This document shows, in pieces, positions 17,263 to 26,652 of a stretch of 57,603 bases of DNA. The notes under the pieces are model-generated. The model was not told the origin of the DNA. It saw only the letters and a program-made list of their open reading frames with translations, and made no database searches. This DNA is from Mesorhizobium amorphae (lineage in GTDB: Bacteria > Pseudomonadota > Alphaproteobacteria > Rhizobiales > Rhizobiaceae). The DNA is taken from positions 1 to 57,603 of the forward strand of contig QFNI01000022.1 of the NCBI GenBank assembly GCA_003240775.1, in the 5' to 3' direction. Position 1 is the stretch's first letter. Every line of letters begins with the position of its first letter. The position numbers and the translations under genes are program-made.

Positions 17263-19101
17263 ATGTTTCAGACATTCGATTCCGAAAGCGATCCGAGCCT
17301 GGGTGCAGCGCGCGTGGCGCGGCTGCGCGAGTGGATGGAGGGAGAAGGCCTCGACGGCTTCCTCGTACCGCGCGCAGACGAGCACCAGGGCGAGTACGTC
17401 GCCGCAAGCTCCGAGCGCCTTCATTGGCTGACCGGCTTTTCCGGCTCGGCGGGCGCCGCCCTCATCCTGCGCGACAAGGCCGTGCTCTTCGTCGATGGGC
17501 GCTACACGCTTCAGGCCAAGCATCAGGTCGACCCGAAAGTCTTTGTCATCGACAGCCTCGTCGAAAACCCGCCCCCGGCCTGGATCGCGGCCAATCTGGG
17601 CAATGGCGCGCGGATCGGCTTCGACCCCTGGCTGCACACGGTCGGCGAGGTGAAGAAGCTCAAGAAGGCATCGGCGCGCAACGGCGTCGAGTTCGTGGCG
17701 ATTCCCGACAACCCGGTGAGCCGGCTTTGGGGGGACCGGCCCGAGCCGCCGCTCGGCGCCATCGCCATCCAGCCGGAGGAGCTGGCAGGTGCGCTCGCAA
17801 AGGAAAAGCTCGCGGGCCTGGCGGAGCTGGTGCGCACGGGCGAGGCCACGCATTTCGTGCTGACCGACCCCTCATCGGTTGCATGGTCGTTCAACATCCG
17901 CGGTTCCGACGTGCCGCACACGCCGCTGGCGCTCGGCTTCGCCATCCTCTCGGCCGAGGGATTGCCCGCGCTGTTCCTGGACGAGCGCAAGCTGAACATC
18001 GAAGTCCGAGCCTACCTCACCCAGCTCGCCGATCTCGAACATCCCGACCGCCTCGAAGAGGTGTTGGGCGGCCTTGCGCGCGAGGGCGCTAAGATCGGGC
18101 TAGACCCAGCGCTTGCGCCCGAGCGCCTTCGTGACCTCGTGGAGGAGGCTGGCGGCGCGGTCGTGCTGATGGCCGATCCAGCCCGCCTGCCCCGCGCCAC
18201 CAAGAATGTCGGTGAGATCAAGGGCTCGCGCGCAGCCCACCGCCGCGACGGCGCGGCACTCGCGCGCTTCCTCTGCTGGCTCGACCAGCAGGAGCATGGC
18301 TCGCTCGATGAGATTGCTGCCGTCTCCAAGCTCGAGGAGTTTCGCGCACAGGAGGGCGAGCGCGCGCAGATGCCGTTGCGCGACGTGTCCTTCGCCACCA
18401 TCGCGGGCGCCGGACCCAACGGCGCCATCATGCATTATCGCGTCTCGCGCGGCACGAACCGCGCTCTCGGGCCGGCGGAGCTGTTTCTGATCGATTCGGG
18501 CGCGCAGTATCAGGACGGCACCACCGACGTGACCCGCACCGTCCCCGTGGGCGAGCCGACCGACGAGATGCGCGAGCGCTTCACTCTGGTGCTCAAGGGC
18601 ATGATCGGCATTTCCACGCTTCGCTTCCCGGCCGGCACCCGCGGCTCCGACATCGATGCGGTCGCGCGCCTCGCGCTCTGGAAGCGCGGCCTCGACTATG
18701 CGCATGGCACCGGCCACGGTGTCGGCTCGTTCCTGTCGGTGCACGAAGGCCCCCAGCGGATCGCACGCACGGGCACCGAGAAGCTGCTCACGGGCATGAT
18801 TCTGTCCAACGAGCCCGGCTACTACAAGGAAGGCGCCTACGGCATCCGCATCGAGAACCTGATCTTGGTGGCCGAGCGCGGCGATATCGATGGTGGTGAA
18901 ATCCCCATGCACGCCTTCGAGACGCTGACGCTCGTTCCGATTGATCGCCGGCTGATCGCAGTGGAGATGCTGACCGACGAGGAGCGCGAGTGGCTCGACG
19001 CCTATCACGCCCGCGTCCTCTTCGAGATCGGCCCTCAGCTCGACGGGCCGACGCTCGAATGGCTCGGCCGCGCGACGATGCCGCTTCAGGAAATGAGCTG
19101 A
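17263..19101 (+). CDS. pepP: Aminopeptidase P family (Xaa-Pro) metallopeptidase
   Basis: The 612-residue enzyme has the three-domain layout of the long, eukaryote-like aminopeptidase P: two creatinase N-like domains (about 15-300) and the pita-bread catalytic domain (about 310-550). The two-metal ligands are visible in IDSGAQYQDGTTDVTRT (two Asp), GTGHGVGSFLSVHE (His), and SNEPGYY and IRIENL (two Glu). It removes an N-terminal residue preceding proline. A GGGAG ribosome site precedes the ATG at 17263; the open frame starts further upstream inside prmA. It is convergent with azlD, whose end overlaps its last 16 bases. Confidence 0.9.
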   Translation: MFQTFDSESDPSLGAARVARLREWMEGEGLDGFLVPRADEHQGEYVAASSERLHWLTGFSGSAGAALILRDKAVLFVDGRYTLQAKHQVDPKVFVIDSLVENPPPAWIAANLGNGARIGFDPWLHTVGEVKKLKKASARNGVEFVAIPDNPVSRLWGDRPEPPLGAIAIQPEELAGALAKEKLAGLAELVRTGEATHFVLTDPSSVAWSFNIRGSDVPHTPLALGFAILSAEGLPALFLDERKLNIEVRAYLTQLADLEHPDRLEEVLGGLAREGAKIGLDPALAPERLRDLVEEAGGAVVLMADPARLPRATKNVGEIKGSRAAHRRDGAALARFLCWLDQQEHGSLDEIAAVSKLEEFRAQEGERAQMPLRDVSFATIAGAGPNGAIMHYRVSRGTNRALGPAELFLIDSGAQYQDGTTDVTRTVPVGEPTDEMRERFTLVLKGMIGISTLRFPAGTRGSDIDAVARLALWKRGLDYAHGTGHGVGSFLSVHEGPQRIARTGTEKLLTGMILSNEPGYYKEGAYGIRIENLILVAERGDIDGGEIPMHAFETLTLVPIDRRLIAVEMLTDEEREWLDAYHARVLFEIGPQLDGPTLEWLGRATMPLQEMS

Positions 19102-19382
19102 CGCGCAGCGATCAGCACGGCCGCGCCGACGAGAAACATCGTCAGCAGGCTGAAGCGCATCGCAACCAGAAAGGCCACGCCGAGCGCCAGAACTTCCGCT
19201 GGCCCGGCGTTCAGCACCGCGGGCGCGACCAGCGTGGTCAGGACGGCCGCGGGCACCGCATTCAGAGCGCGCTCGACGCGCGGCGGCACCACCGCGAAGC
19301 GTGACAGCACGAGGTGCCCGCCAGCGCGCGTGAGATAGGTAAGCACTGCGCCCAACAGGATGATGAAGACCGTGTCGCTCAT
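19086..19382 (-). CDS. azlD: AzlD family branched-chain amino acid exporter subunit
   Basis: The 98-residue protein has four predicted membrane helices and matches AzlD, the small partner of AzlC in branched-chain amino acid (or related) export. VLTYLTRAGGHL near the start and the RVERALNAVPAAVLTTLVAP segment are typical. Its ATG overlaps the azlC stop as ATGA, so the two subunits are coupled. Its 3' end overlaps the end of the convergent aminopeptidase P gene by 16 bases. Confidence 0.9.
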   Translation of the reverse strand: MSDTVFIILLGAVLTYLTRAGGHLVLSRFAVVPPRVERALNAVPAAVLTTLVAPAVLNAGPAEVLALGVAFLVAMRFSLLTMFLVGAAVLIAARQLIS

Positions 19383-20110
19383 GCCGCGCGCTCCTCTCGC
19401 TCCGGCCAGACGAAGGCGACAACGATGCCCGCCAGCGCACCCAATGAGACGTGCCAGGGCGTGCCCACGGTCGCGTATGCCAGCATGGAGGCGGCAGCAC
19501 TCGCGATCACCACGGGCACGAAAAGCGGCCGGGTGCGGAAGCCCAGCAGCAGGCCCATGAAGTAGATCGGCAGCAGGAAATCGATGCCCAGCGCGTGGGT
19601 GTTCGGCAGCGAGCGGCCGAACCACGCACCGATGAAGGCTTCCAGAAACCACAGCACCCAGAGCGGCAGCCCGAGGCCCAGATACCATGCGAAACTCAAC
19701 GGCCGCCCCGGCCCCTGGACCCGCTCGGACTCGGCAAATTGTGGATCGGTGAGGAAGAAGAATCCGATGGCCTTCTGCCAAGCCGGCCAGTGCCCGATCA
19801 GCCGCCCGAAGGCCGCGGAGTAGAGCACGTGGCGGAAGTTCACGGCGAGGATCGAGAAGATCACGAGACCCGGCGCGATGCGCTGGCCGAAGAGCTCGAT
19901 GCCCACCATCTGGCTCGCACCGCCGAAGATTGCCGCGCTCATCAGCGTGGCTTCCCAAACCGACAATCCGTTCTGCACGCCCACCGCACCGAACAAGAGC
20001 CCGAAGGGCAACACTGCGATCTGGATGGGCAGCCCGACTTTGCAGCCAGCCAGGAATTCTCGCGCCGCGCTGCGCTCAGCGCCGCCTTCGGCGATAGTGG
20101 ACTGCGTCAT
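19379..20110 (-). CDS. azlC: AzlC family branched-chain amino acid permease
   Basis: The 243-residue inner membrane protein has about seven hydrophobic segments and the AzlC signature region IFGGASQMVGIELFG and NFRHVLYSAAFG. With AzlD it forms an efflux system for branched-chain or structurally similar amino acids. The ATG is at 20110. ligA ends 75 bases upstream on the same strand, with no terminator that I can see between them. Confidence 0.92.
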   Translation of the reverse strand: MTQSTIAEGGAERSAAREFLAGCKVGLPIQIAVLPFGLLFGAVGVQNGLSVWEATLMSAAIFGGASQMVGIELFGQRIAPGLVIFSILAVNFRHVLYSAAFGRLIGHWPAWQKAIGFFFLTDPQFAESERVQGPGRPLSFAWYLGLGLPLWVLWFLEAFIGAWFGRSLPNTHALGIDFLLPIYFMGLLLGFRTRPLFVPVVIASAAASMLAYATVGTPWHVSLGALAGIVVAFVWPEREERAA

Positions 20111-20185
20111 GGAAGCCTCTGGGAGAACAGGCGCTTCTAAGACGCCTCACGCGCCCTGTCAGGTGAATTCGGCTGAAGGGGAGAT

Positions 20186-22687
20186 TCAGGCGCCCACAAG
20201 CGTGAACCAACCGGCTTCGTCGATCACCTCGACTCCGAATTTCTGCGCCTGTTCGAGCTTCGACCCCGCTCCGGGCCCCGCCACCACCAGATCCGTCTTC
20301 TTGGACACTGAGCCCGAGACCTTGGCGCCCAGCCCCTCGGCCATCGCCTTCGCCTCATCGCGCGACATGCGTTCGAGCGCACCCGTGAACACCACGGTCT
20401 TGCCTGCGACCGGAGAAGAGGCGTCCACCTTTGGCCGCGCATTCTCGGTCTGAACGCCCGCATCCAGCAGCGCCTCCACCGCTTCGCGGTTGTGGGCCTC
20501 GTCGAAGAAGCGGATCAGCGAGAGCGTCGCCACCGTGCCGATGTCGCTGTCTCGGGTGAGCGCAAGGAAAGACGGCCCCGGCTGGCCCTCGCGTGCTTTT
20601 GCGATCGCTCGAGCCACGCTGTCCTCATCGCCGAAACGCTGTTTGAGCGCCACGCGCTGATTGGCTTTCAGCCCCTTGAGCGGCTGTTCCTCAGCCGCCA
20701 GCAGCAGCTCGAACGATTTCTCCCCGATGCCCTCCAGCGCGCTCACCTCGGTCCAGGTGTCCGAAGGCTGTTCGCTTTTCGCGGTGTCCGCGCCTGCCAG
20801 CAACGCGGGCACATCCGCGAAATGCCGCGCCAGCGCTTTGGCCGTGCTTTCGCCGATGTCGGGAATGCCGAGCGCGAAGATGAAGCGGTCGAGCGCGATC
20901 GTCTTGCGGTCCCGGATGGCGGCAAGCAGATTTTCGATGGCCTTCGTGGTCTCGCCTTTCTTGCCCGCCTTCTTAGGCGGCTCTTCGCCCGTCAGCCTGC
21001 GCCGCTCTTCGGCAGCGGCCAGCCTACGGCGCTCGATCGCCTCCTTCAGCGGCTCGAACTCGAGCCGGAAGATGTCGGCCGGCTGGCGCACCAGCCCATC
21101 GTCGAAAAGCGCTTCGATATAGGTTTCCCCGAAGCCCACGATGTCAAAGGCGTGGCGCGAAACGAAATGTTTCATTGCCTCCTTGCCCTGCGCCGGGCAG
21201 GTCAGTCCGGCCGTGCAGATCCGCACGGAATCGAGCCTGCCCGTGCGCGGGTTAAGCTGCCGCTCGGCCTTGGAACCGCAGACCGGGCAATGGTCGGGGA
21301 ACACATAGCGCTCCGCATCCAGCGGGCGCTTCTCGATCACCACGTCGAGCACCTGCGGGATCACGTCGCCCGCGCGCTGAACCACCACAGTGTCGCCGAT
21401 GCGGATGTCCTTGCCCTCGCGGATCGGGTTTCCGTCCGCGTCACGCCCCGCGATGTAGTCCTCGTTATGCAGCGTGGCGTTGGAGACCACGACGCCCCCC
21501 ACCGTCACCGGCGTCAGCTTGGCGAGTGGCGCAAGCTTTCCCGTGCGCCCCACATTGATCTGGATGCCTTCCACCACCGTGGTGGCTTTTTCCGCTGAGA
21601 ATTTGTGCGCGATGGCCCAGCGCGGCGAGCGCGACACGAAGCCGAGCTCGTCCTGCTGATCCAGCCGGTCGACCTTATAGACCACGCCGTCGATGTCGTA
21701 GCCGAGGCTGCCGCGCAGTTCCTCGATCCCGTGATAGTGGGCCACAAGCTCGCCCACGCTCGTGAAGCGCCCCATCAGCCCTTGGGGGCGCCCGTCGAGC
21801 GCTTGACGGTTGGTGACGAAGCCCATGCGGCCGAAGGCGTCCACCACTTCCGTCTGCGTATCACCCGGCAGGCGGGTCGCCTCCCCCCAGGCATAGGCGA
21901 AGAAGCGCAGGGGCCGCGAGCGGGTGACGGCCGGGTTCTTCTGGCGCAGCGATCCGGCCGCCGCATTGCGCGGATTGGCGAATTGGCGAGCGGCGGGCTT
22001 GTCGCCCGTCTCTTCCGCCGTCTCCATCTCGGTCTCGGTATCACCTTCCGCGGGCTCCTCGGCAGGGGTCGCACCCGCCGCAAGCTGCGCGTTCAGCGCG
22101 CGGAAGTCGGCATGGGTCATGTAGACCTCACCGCGCACTTCGAGCACGGGAATGCGCTCGCCCTGCAGGCGGTGGGGAATGTCGGAAATGGTCAGCGCGT
22201 TGGCCGTGACGTCCTCGCCCACCGAGCCGTCGCCGCGGGTCGCGGCAGAGACCAGCCTGCCATCCTCGTAGCGCAGCGAAAGCGAGAGACCGTCGATCTT
22301 GGGCTCGGCCGTGATTGCCAGCTCATCGTCCGCCCCGAGCCCCAGAAAGCGGCGCACACGCTTGGCGAAGTCGGCCACGTCCTCGTCGGTGAAGGCGTTG
22401 TCGAGCGAGAGCATCGGCACAGCGTGGCGAATCTTGGCGAATCGTCCCGAAGGCGCGGCCCCCAATCGCACCGAGGGCGAATCCTCGCGGATCAGCGTGG
22501 GATGCAGCCGCTCGATCGCGCCATTGCGGCGGCGCAAGGCGTCGTAGTCGGCATCCGAGATGCTCGGCGCGTCGTCGGCATAATAGCGCCGGTCGTGCTC
22601 CGCCATTTCGAGCGCCAAGCGCTCCAGTTCCTGCGCGGCCTCGCTCTCGCTCAGTTCCGCGATGGGCTTGTCTTCGATCCTGGTCAT
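20186..22687 (-). CDS. ligA: NAD-dependent DNA ligase LigA
   Basis: This ligase seals nicks using NAD. The product has 833 residues. In order: the Ia and adenylation domain with the adenylated lysine in KIDG (K130), an OB fold, a four-cysteine zinc finger (CPVC and CTAGLTC), helix-hairpin-helix repeats, and a BRCT domain in the last 75 residues (GKTVVFTGALERMSRDEAK). It is about 100-150 residues longer than typical LigA. The extra length is an acidic Glu/Thr/Ala insert in the adenylation domain (about residues 210-235), a basic Lys-rich insert near 560-590 and a Gln/Ser/Asp-rich stretch near 640. It follows recN by 35 bases in a bamD-recN-ligA operon. Confidence 0.95.
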   Translation of the reverse strand: MTRIEDKPIAELSESEAAQELERLALEMAEHDRRYYADDAPSISDADYDALRRRNGAIERLHPTLIREDSPSVRLGAAPSGRFAKIRHAVPMLSLDNAFTDEDVADFAKRVRRFLGLGADDELAITAEPKIDGLSLSLRYEDGRLVSAATRGDGSVGEDVTANALTISDIPHRLQGERIPVLEVRGEVYMTHADFRALNAQLAAGATPAEEPAEGDTETEMETAEETGDKPAARQFANPRNAAAGSLRQKNPAVTRSRPLRFFAYAWGEATRLPGDTQTEVVDAFGRMGFVTNRQALDGRPQGLMGRFTSVGELVAHYHGIEELRGSLGYDIDGVVYKVDRLDQQDELGFVSRSPRWAIAHKFSAEKATTVVEGIQINVGRTGKLAPLAKLTPVTVGGVVVSNATLHNEDYIAGRDADGNPIREGKDIRIGDTVVVQRAGDVIPQVLDVVIEKRPLDAERYVFPDHCPVCGSKAERQLNPRTGRLDSVRICTAGLTCPAQGKEAMKHFVSRHAFDIVGFGETYIEALFDDGLVRQPADIFRLEFEPLKEAIERRRLAAAEERRRLTGEEPPKKAGKKGETTKAIENLLAAIRDRKTIALDRFIFALGIPDIGESTAKALARHFADVPALLAGADTAKSEQPSDTWTEVSALEGIGEKSFELLLAAEEQPLKGLKANQRVALKQRFGDEDSVARAIAKAREGQPGPSFLALTRDSDIGTVATLSLIRFFDEAHNREAVEALLDAGVQTENARPKVDASSPVAGKTVVFTGALERMSRDEAKAMAEGLGAKVSGSVSKKTDLVVAGPGAGSKLEQAQKFGVEVIDEAGWFTLVGA

Positions 22688-22722
22688 AACCCGAATCCTA
22701 GCGCGCCCTGCCTACCGGAGGC

Positions 22723-24399
22723 TTACGCCGCAGGTGCCGTGTGCTCGCTCAGCAGGCGGTCGGCCGCCGCGCGCGCTTCTTCAGTGATGCGCTCGCCGGC
22801 CAGCATCCGCGCGATCTCCTCGCGCCGCTCGGCACTCTCCATTTCACTCACACGGGTGGAGGTCGAGCCGTTCTTGGAGGATTTCGCGATCAGGAAATGC
22901 TGGTCGGCGCGTGCCGCCACCTGCGGCGCATGAGTGACCGACAATACCTGCACCCGGCGCGCAAGCCGCGACAGCCGCTTGCCGATGGCATCCGCCACCG
23001 CACCACCCACGCCAGTGTCGATCTCGTCGAACACCAGTGTGGGTGCCGAGCCGCGATCCGTCAGCGCCACCTTCAGCGCCAGCAGGAAGCGCGAAAGTTC
23101 GCCGCCCGAAGCGACCCGCATGATCGGCCCTGCCCTCGAGCCGGGATTGGTGCGCACCCAGAATTCCGCCGTGTCGATGCCTGATTCCAGCCGGCTCTCC
23201 GGCTCGCGCGCCATCTCCACGATGAACTCGGCGCGTTCGAGCTTGAGGGCCGGAAGCTCGGCCACGACAGCCTTTTCCAGTGCCTTGGCTGCCGCCTTGC
23301 GCTTGTCAGACAGCTTTGCCGCCGCCTTATCGAAGGCCTCGCGCGCTTCACCCGCCTTCTCGGAAAGCGCGGTCAGCCGTTCCTCGCCCGCGTCGAGGTC
23401 GGCCAGATCCGCCTCCATCTTGGCGCGCAGCGTGGCGAGATCGTCCACGGGCGTGGTGAATTTGCGCGAAGCTGCGCGCAGCGCAAAGAGCCGCTCCTCC
23501 GCGCGTTCCAACTCCTTGGGATCATACTCGGTCGCGCGGAGTGCTGCCTCCACGCCCGATTGTGCGGCGTCGAGATGGATCAGCGCGTCATCGAGTGACT
23601 TGATCACCTCTTCCAGCAAGCCCGGCGCTTCGGCGGATTTGCGCTCCAGCCGCCGCATCAGGCTTGCGAGCTGCGGCAAGGGGGAATTGTTGCCGGAAAG
23701 CGTGTCGCGCGCATCGGCTATCTCGGTCGCGATCTTTTCCGAGCGCATCATCACCGCGCGCTTGTCGGCAAGCTCAGTTTCCTCGCCCGCTTCGGGTGCA
23801 AGCTTTGCGAGCTCGGCAGCGGACGCGCGCAGATAGTCCGCCTCGCGGGCTGCGGCCTCCACCTTGGCGCGGTGGCGCGAGAGCTCGTTTTCCGTGTCGC
23901 GCCACAGGCGCCAAGCGCCTGCCGTCTTGCGAACCTCGCCGAGATGACCGCCGAAGGCATCGAGGATCGTGCGGTGCGAATCGGCGTCCACCAGCGCGCG
24001 CTCGTCGTGCTGGCCGTGGATCTCCACCAGCGCGTGGCCGAGATCGCGCATCAGGGTGACGCTTGCCGGGCGGTCGTTGACGAAGACGCGCGTGCGCCCG
24101 TCCGCGTTCTGCACACGGCGAAGGATGAGGTCGCCATCGTCGTCGATGGCGTTCTCGGAGAGAAGCGCGCGGGCGGGATGATCGCCGGAGATATCGAAGA
24201 CCGCCGTCACCTGGCCCTGGGCTGCACCGGTGCGCACGAGCGAGGCGTCACCCCTGCCCCCCAGCGCCAGCGAAAGCGCGTCGAGCAGGATCGACTTGCC
24301 CGCGCCTGTCTCGCCCGTGAGCACGGAAAGCCCACGGCCGAAATCGATGTCGAGCCGCTCGATGAGGACGATATCGCGGATCGAAAGATGCGCCAGCAT
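22723..24399 (-). CDS. recN: DNA repair protein RecN
   Basis: The 558-residue SMC-like ATPase holds DNA ends during double-strand break repair. The Walker A motif GETGAGKS is at residues 29-36. A long coiled coil (about 150-390, many Glu/Arg/Ala) is interrupted by a hinge-like part, and the C-terminal half has the ABC signature VASGGELSRF, Walker B LVFDEIDTGVGG and the H-motif VTHAPQVAA. It lies between bamD and ligA, in the same direction. Confidence 0.95.
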   Translation of the reverse strand: MLAHLSIRDIVLIERLDIDFGRGLSVLTGETGAGKSILLDALSLALGGRGDASLVRTGAAQGQVTAVFDISGDHPARALLSENAIDDDGDLILRRVQNADGRTRVFVNDRPASVTLMRDLGHALVEIHGQHDERALVDADSHRTILDAFGGHLGEVRKTAGAWRLWRDTENELSRHRAKVEAAAREADYLRASAAELAKLAPEAGEETELADKRAVMMRSEKIATEIADARDTLSGNNSPLPQLASLMRRLERKSAEAPGLLEEVIKSLDDALIHLDAAQSGVEAALRATEYDPKELERAEERLFALRAASRKFTTPVDDLATLRAKMEADLADLDAGEERLTALSEKAGEAREAFDKAAAKLSDKRKAAAKALEKAVVAELPALKLERAEFIVEMAREPESRLESGIDTAEFWVRTNPGSRAGPIMRVASGGELSRFLLALKVALTDRGSAPTLVFDEIDTGVGGAVADAIGKRLSRLARRVQVLSVTHAPQVAARADQHFLIAKSSKNGSTSTRVSEMESAERREEIARMLAGERITEEARAAADRLLSEHTAPAA

Positions 24400-24473
24400 G
24401 GCGCCTCATGTAGATCAGAAGCGAGCAAGAACCAACGACGAAGAGGCCCCGAACGAGGCCAAATCGCAAAGCG

Positions 24474-25340
24474 TCACTCGGCTGAGGCGCGCGCGCCGAG
24501 GCCCAGGCTCGAAAGCCAGCCGGTGCCGGAGCTGCGCGGCTCAAGGCCGCCCGACTGCAGAAGCGCGTAGCTGTCCTTGTACCATTGGCTGTCGGGGTAG
24601 TTCTGGCCAAGCACGGCCGCCGCCGACTGCGCTTCCTGCGCGAGACCCATCGCGAGATAGGCTTCCGTCAGGCGCGCCAGCGCTTCCTCGACGTGGCGGG
24701 TGTTGGAATAGGTCTCCACCACAGTGCGGAAACGCTTCACGGCAGCGATATACTCGCGGCGCTCCAGATAATAGCGGCCGACCTGCATCTCCTTGCCAGC
24801 GAGCTGGTCGCGCGCGTAGCGGATCTTCGCCTGCGCATCCTCGACATATTCGGATTCGGGCCAGCGGGTGACCACCTCCTCCATCGCCTCAATGGCGCGG
24901 CGCGCATCGCGCTGGTCCTGCGTCACGTCGCGGATCTGGCGGAAATAGGAAAGGCCGATGATGTACTGCGCGTAGGCCGCGTCTTCCGAGGTGGGGTAGA
25001 GCTGAAGGTAGCGCTTGGAGCCGTTGACGGCCTCGTCATACTTGCCCTGGCGATAATTCGCGAAGGCGCCCATCACGAGTGAGCGGCGCGCCCATTCCGA
25101 ATATGGATGCTGGCGGTCGACCGCCTCGAACTTGGCGGAAGCCTCCTTGAGGCGGCCGGAATTGAGGTTGGCGAGGCCCTGGTTGTAGAGCCGGTCGGCG
25201 GGCTCGGTCTGCTCCACATAGGTGGAAAGGTCGAGGTCCTTCTCCGCGCTGGTGCAGGCAGCGGTGCCGAGAGCCACCGCGCAAAGGGCTGCGGCATGGA
25301 TGAGCTTGCGCGGTGCGCGCGCGGCATTGAGCGTTGGCAT
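24474..25340 (-). CDS. bamD: Outer membrane assembly lipoprotein BamD
   Basis: The 288-residue lipoprotein is a subunit of the BAM complex that inserts beta-barrel proteins. A signal peptide ends in TAACTS with the acylated cysteine at residue 29; the lipobox is slightly atypical. Residues about 45-265 form tetratricopeptide repeats (YNQGLANLNSGRLKEASAKF, SPYSEW-like repeats), the BamD scaffold. The C-terminal tail is Gly/Ser-rich. It follows lpxC by 161 bases and precedes recN by 74. Confidence 0.92.
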   Translation of the reverse strand: MPTLNAARAPRKLIHAAALCAVALGTAACTSAEKDLDLSTYVEQTEPADRLYNQGLANLNSGRLKEASAKFEAVDRQHPYSEWARRSLVMGAFANYRQGKYDEAVNGSKRYLQLYPTSEDAAYAQYIIGLSYFRQIRDVTQDQRDARRAIEAMEEVVTRWPESEYVEDAQAKIRYARDQLAGKEMQVGRYYLERREYIAAVKRFRTVVETYSNTRHVEEALARLTEAYLAMGLAQEAQSAAAVLGQNYPDSQWYKDSYALLQSGGLEPRSSGTGWLSSLGLGARASAE

Positions 25341-25501
25341 AGCTGATCCACCCCTCAGGCGTCGTTCTTGCTCTATGCGAGGAGGCTTGCGCGTGGCCCG
25401 CGCCCCTCAGTCGGCCCCCAGCCGACGGGCGCATGTGGCACGATTTTGTGGCGCGGAAAAGGCGGGGCCTAGCGGTGCCCTGCCAAGCAAGGCCCGTCGC
25501 C

Positions 25502-26428
25502 CTACAGCACCCAGGGCGCGTAGACGGGGGCGTTCACTGCGATCATCTCGGCCGAACGCGAGCGGCCGGGGCGGGAGGTCTCGACGATCTCAAAAGCGGT
25601 TGGGTCGGACAAAAGCTGGCGCAGCGCCATGGCGTTCAGCTTGTGGCCGCCGCGGAACGAGCGGAAGCAGCCGAGAAAGCGCGCGCCGGCCAATGCGAGA
25701 TCGCCCACCGCGTCCAGCGTCTTGTGCCGCACGAACTCGTCGGCGAAGCGCAGGCCTTCCATGTTCACCACGCGATCGTCGTCGCCGATCACCACGGAAT
25801 TCTCGAGCGAGGCGCCGAGCGCATAGCCCGCAGCCCACAGGCGCTCCACATCCTTCATGAAGCCGAAGGTGCGGGAACGCGCGATCTCGCGGCGGAACAC
25901 ATCCGCATCCATGTCGGCGGCGAAGCGCTGACGGCCGATGGCGGGCGTGGGAAAATCGATCTCGATCTCGTAGCGGGTGCCGCGGCCGGGCACGAACTCA
26001 GCCCAGGAAGCGCCGTTCTCGACGCGCACGGGCTTGAGGATGCGGATATAGCGGCGCTTGGCGTCCAGGCGCTCGATACCGGCCGAATCCAGCGCGTCCA
26101 CAAAGCCGGAAGCGCTACCGTCGAGGATCGGCACCTCGTCTGCGTCGATCTCGATCACGAGGTTGTCGATGCCGAGGCCGGAAAGAGCGGCCATCAGATG
26201 CTCGACGGTAGCAACCTGCGCGCCCGACTGGCGGCCGAGAACGGTGCAGAGATCGGTCGCGCCGACTTCCGAAGCGAGTGCGCGCACTTCACGGCCATCG
26301 GCGAACTGGAACACGATGCCCGTGTCGGCGTCGGCCGGCTGGAAATGGACGGTGACGGGCTTGCCGCCGTGGACACCGATGCCCGACAGCGAAACCTGCG
26401 ACCGTGTGGTGGTTTGGAAGTGCTGCAA
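25502..26428 (-). CDS. lpxC: UDP-3-O-acyl-GlcNAc deacetylase LpxC
   Basis: LpxC carries out the committed step of lipid A synthesis, removing acetate from UDP-3-O-acyl-GlcNAc. The 308-residue zinc enzyme shows GIGVHGG near residue 17, the catalytic EH pair in TVEHLMAAL, the metal ligands in KTLDAVGDLAL, and the catalytic His in RGGHKLN. Translation starts at a TTG; no ATG or GTG lies further upstream in frame, and the family's conserved QTT start region begins at once after it. Its own promoter and CtrA-like box are proposed in the ftsZ-lpxC gap. Confidence 0.93.
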   Translation of the reverse strand: MQHFQTTTRSQVSLSGIGVHGGKPVTVHFQPADADTGIVFQFADGREVRALASEVGATDLCTVLGRQSGAQVATVEHLMAALSGLGIDNLVIEIDADEVPILDGSASGFVDALDSAGIERLDAKRRYIRILKPVRVENGASWAEFVPGRGTRYEIEIDFPTPAIGRQRFAADMDADVFRREIARSRTFGFMKDVERLWAAGYALGASLENSVVIGDDDRVVNMEGLRFADEFVRHKTLDAVGDLALAGARFLGCFRSFRGGHKLNAMALRQLLSDPTAFEIVETSRPGRSRSAEMIAVNAPVYAPWVL

Positions 26429-26491
26429 CCCAGTCCCCGTCGTCTCCGCCGCAGTCTCTCCCTCAGGAGCGATGCGGCAATTTCGAGCGGG

Positions 26492-26520
26492 AACATAGGG
26501 GGAAGCCCCTGTCCCGCCAA
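26492..26520 (-). promoter_or_regulatory. Candidate sigma-70-type promoter of lpxC
   Basis: On the minus strand TTGGCG (26520-26515) and TATGTT (26497-26492) are 17 bases apart, matching a housekeeping -35/-10 pair. The start codon of lpxC lies 63 bases downstream. The prediction is from pattern only. Confidence 0.4.
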
Positions 26521-26559
26521 ATCACGCTTGGTTACTCTGTGTTACGACGAACGCCGCCT

Positions 26560-26574
26560 TTAAGACTCTGTTTA
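26560..26574. promoter_or_regulatory. Near-consensus CtrA box with an internal GANTC site
   Basis: TTAA-GACTCTG-TTTA matches the CtrA consensus TTAA-N7-TTAA in 7 of 8 fixed bases. The spacer contains GACTC, a GANTC site methylated by CcrM in alphaproteobacteria. It lies upstream of the proposed lpxC promoter and downstream of the ftsZ terminator. Confidence 0.35.
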
Positions 26575-26593
26575 TGCTTGGCTTTTCGGAACG

Positions 26594-26617
26594 CAAAACG
26601 GGCGCCGAAAGGCGCCC
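26594..26617 (-). terminator. Rho-independent terminator of the dcw cluster after ftsZ
   Basis: On the minus strand GGGCGCC-TTTC-GGCGCCC forms a perfect 7-pair stem, followed by GTTTTG. It lies 36 bases after the ftsZ stop and ends the dcw transcript before lpxC. Confidence 0.75.
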
Positions 26618-26652
26618 GCAATGCTTGTCCACAGGAGGGGCGAAAAGCCCGC

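Noticed and set aside
20122..20161. Imperfect hairpin ACAGGCGC / GCGCCCTGT between ligA and azlC
   Set aside because: It has a bulge, a long loop and no T-tract, so it is not supported as a terminator.
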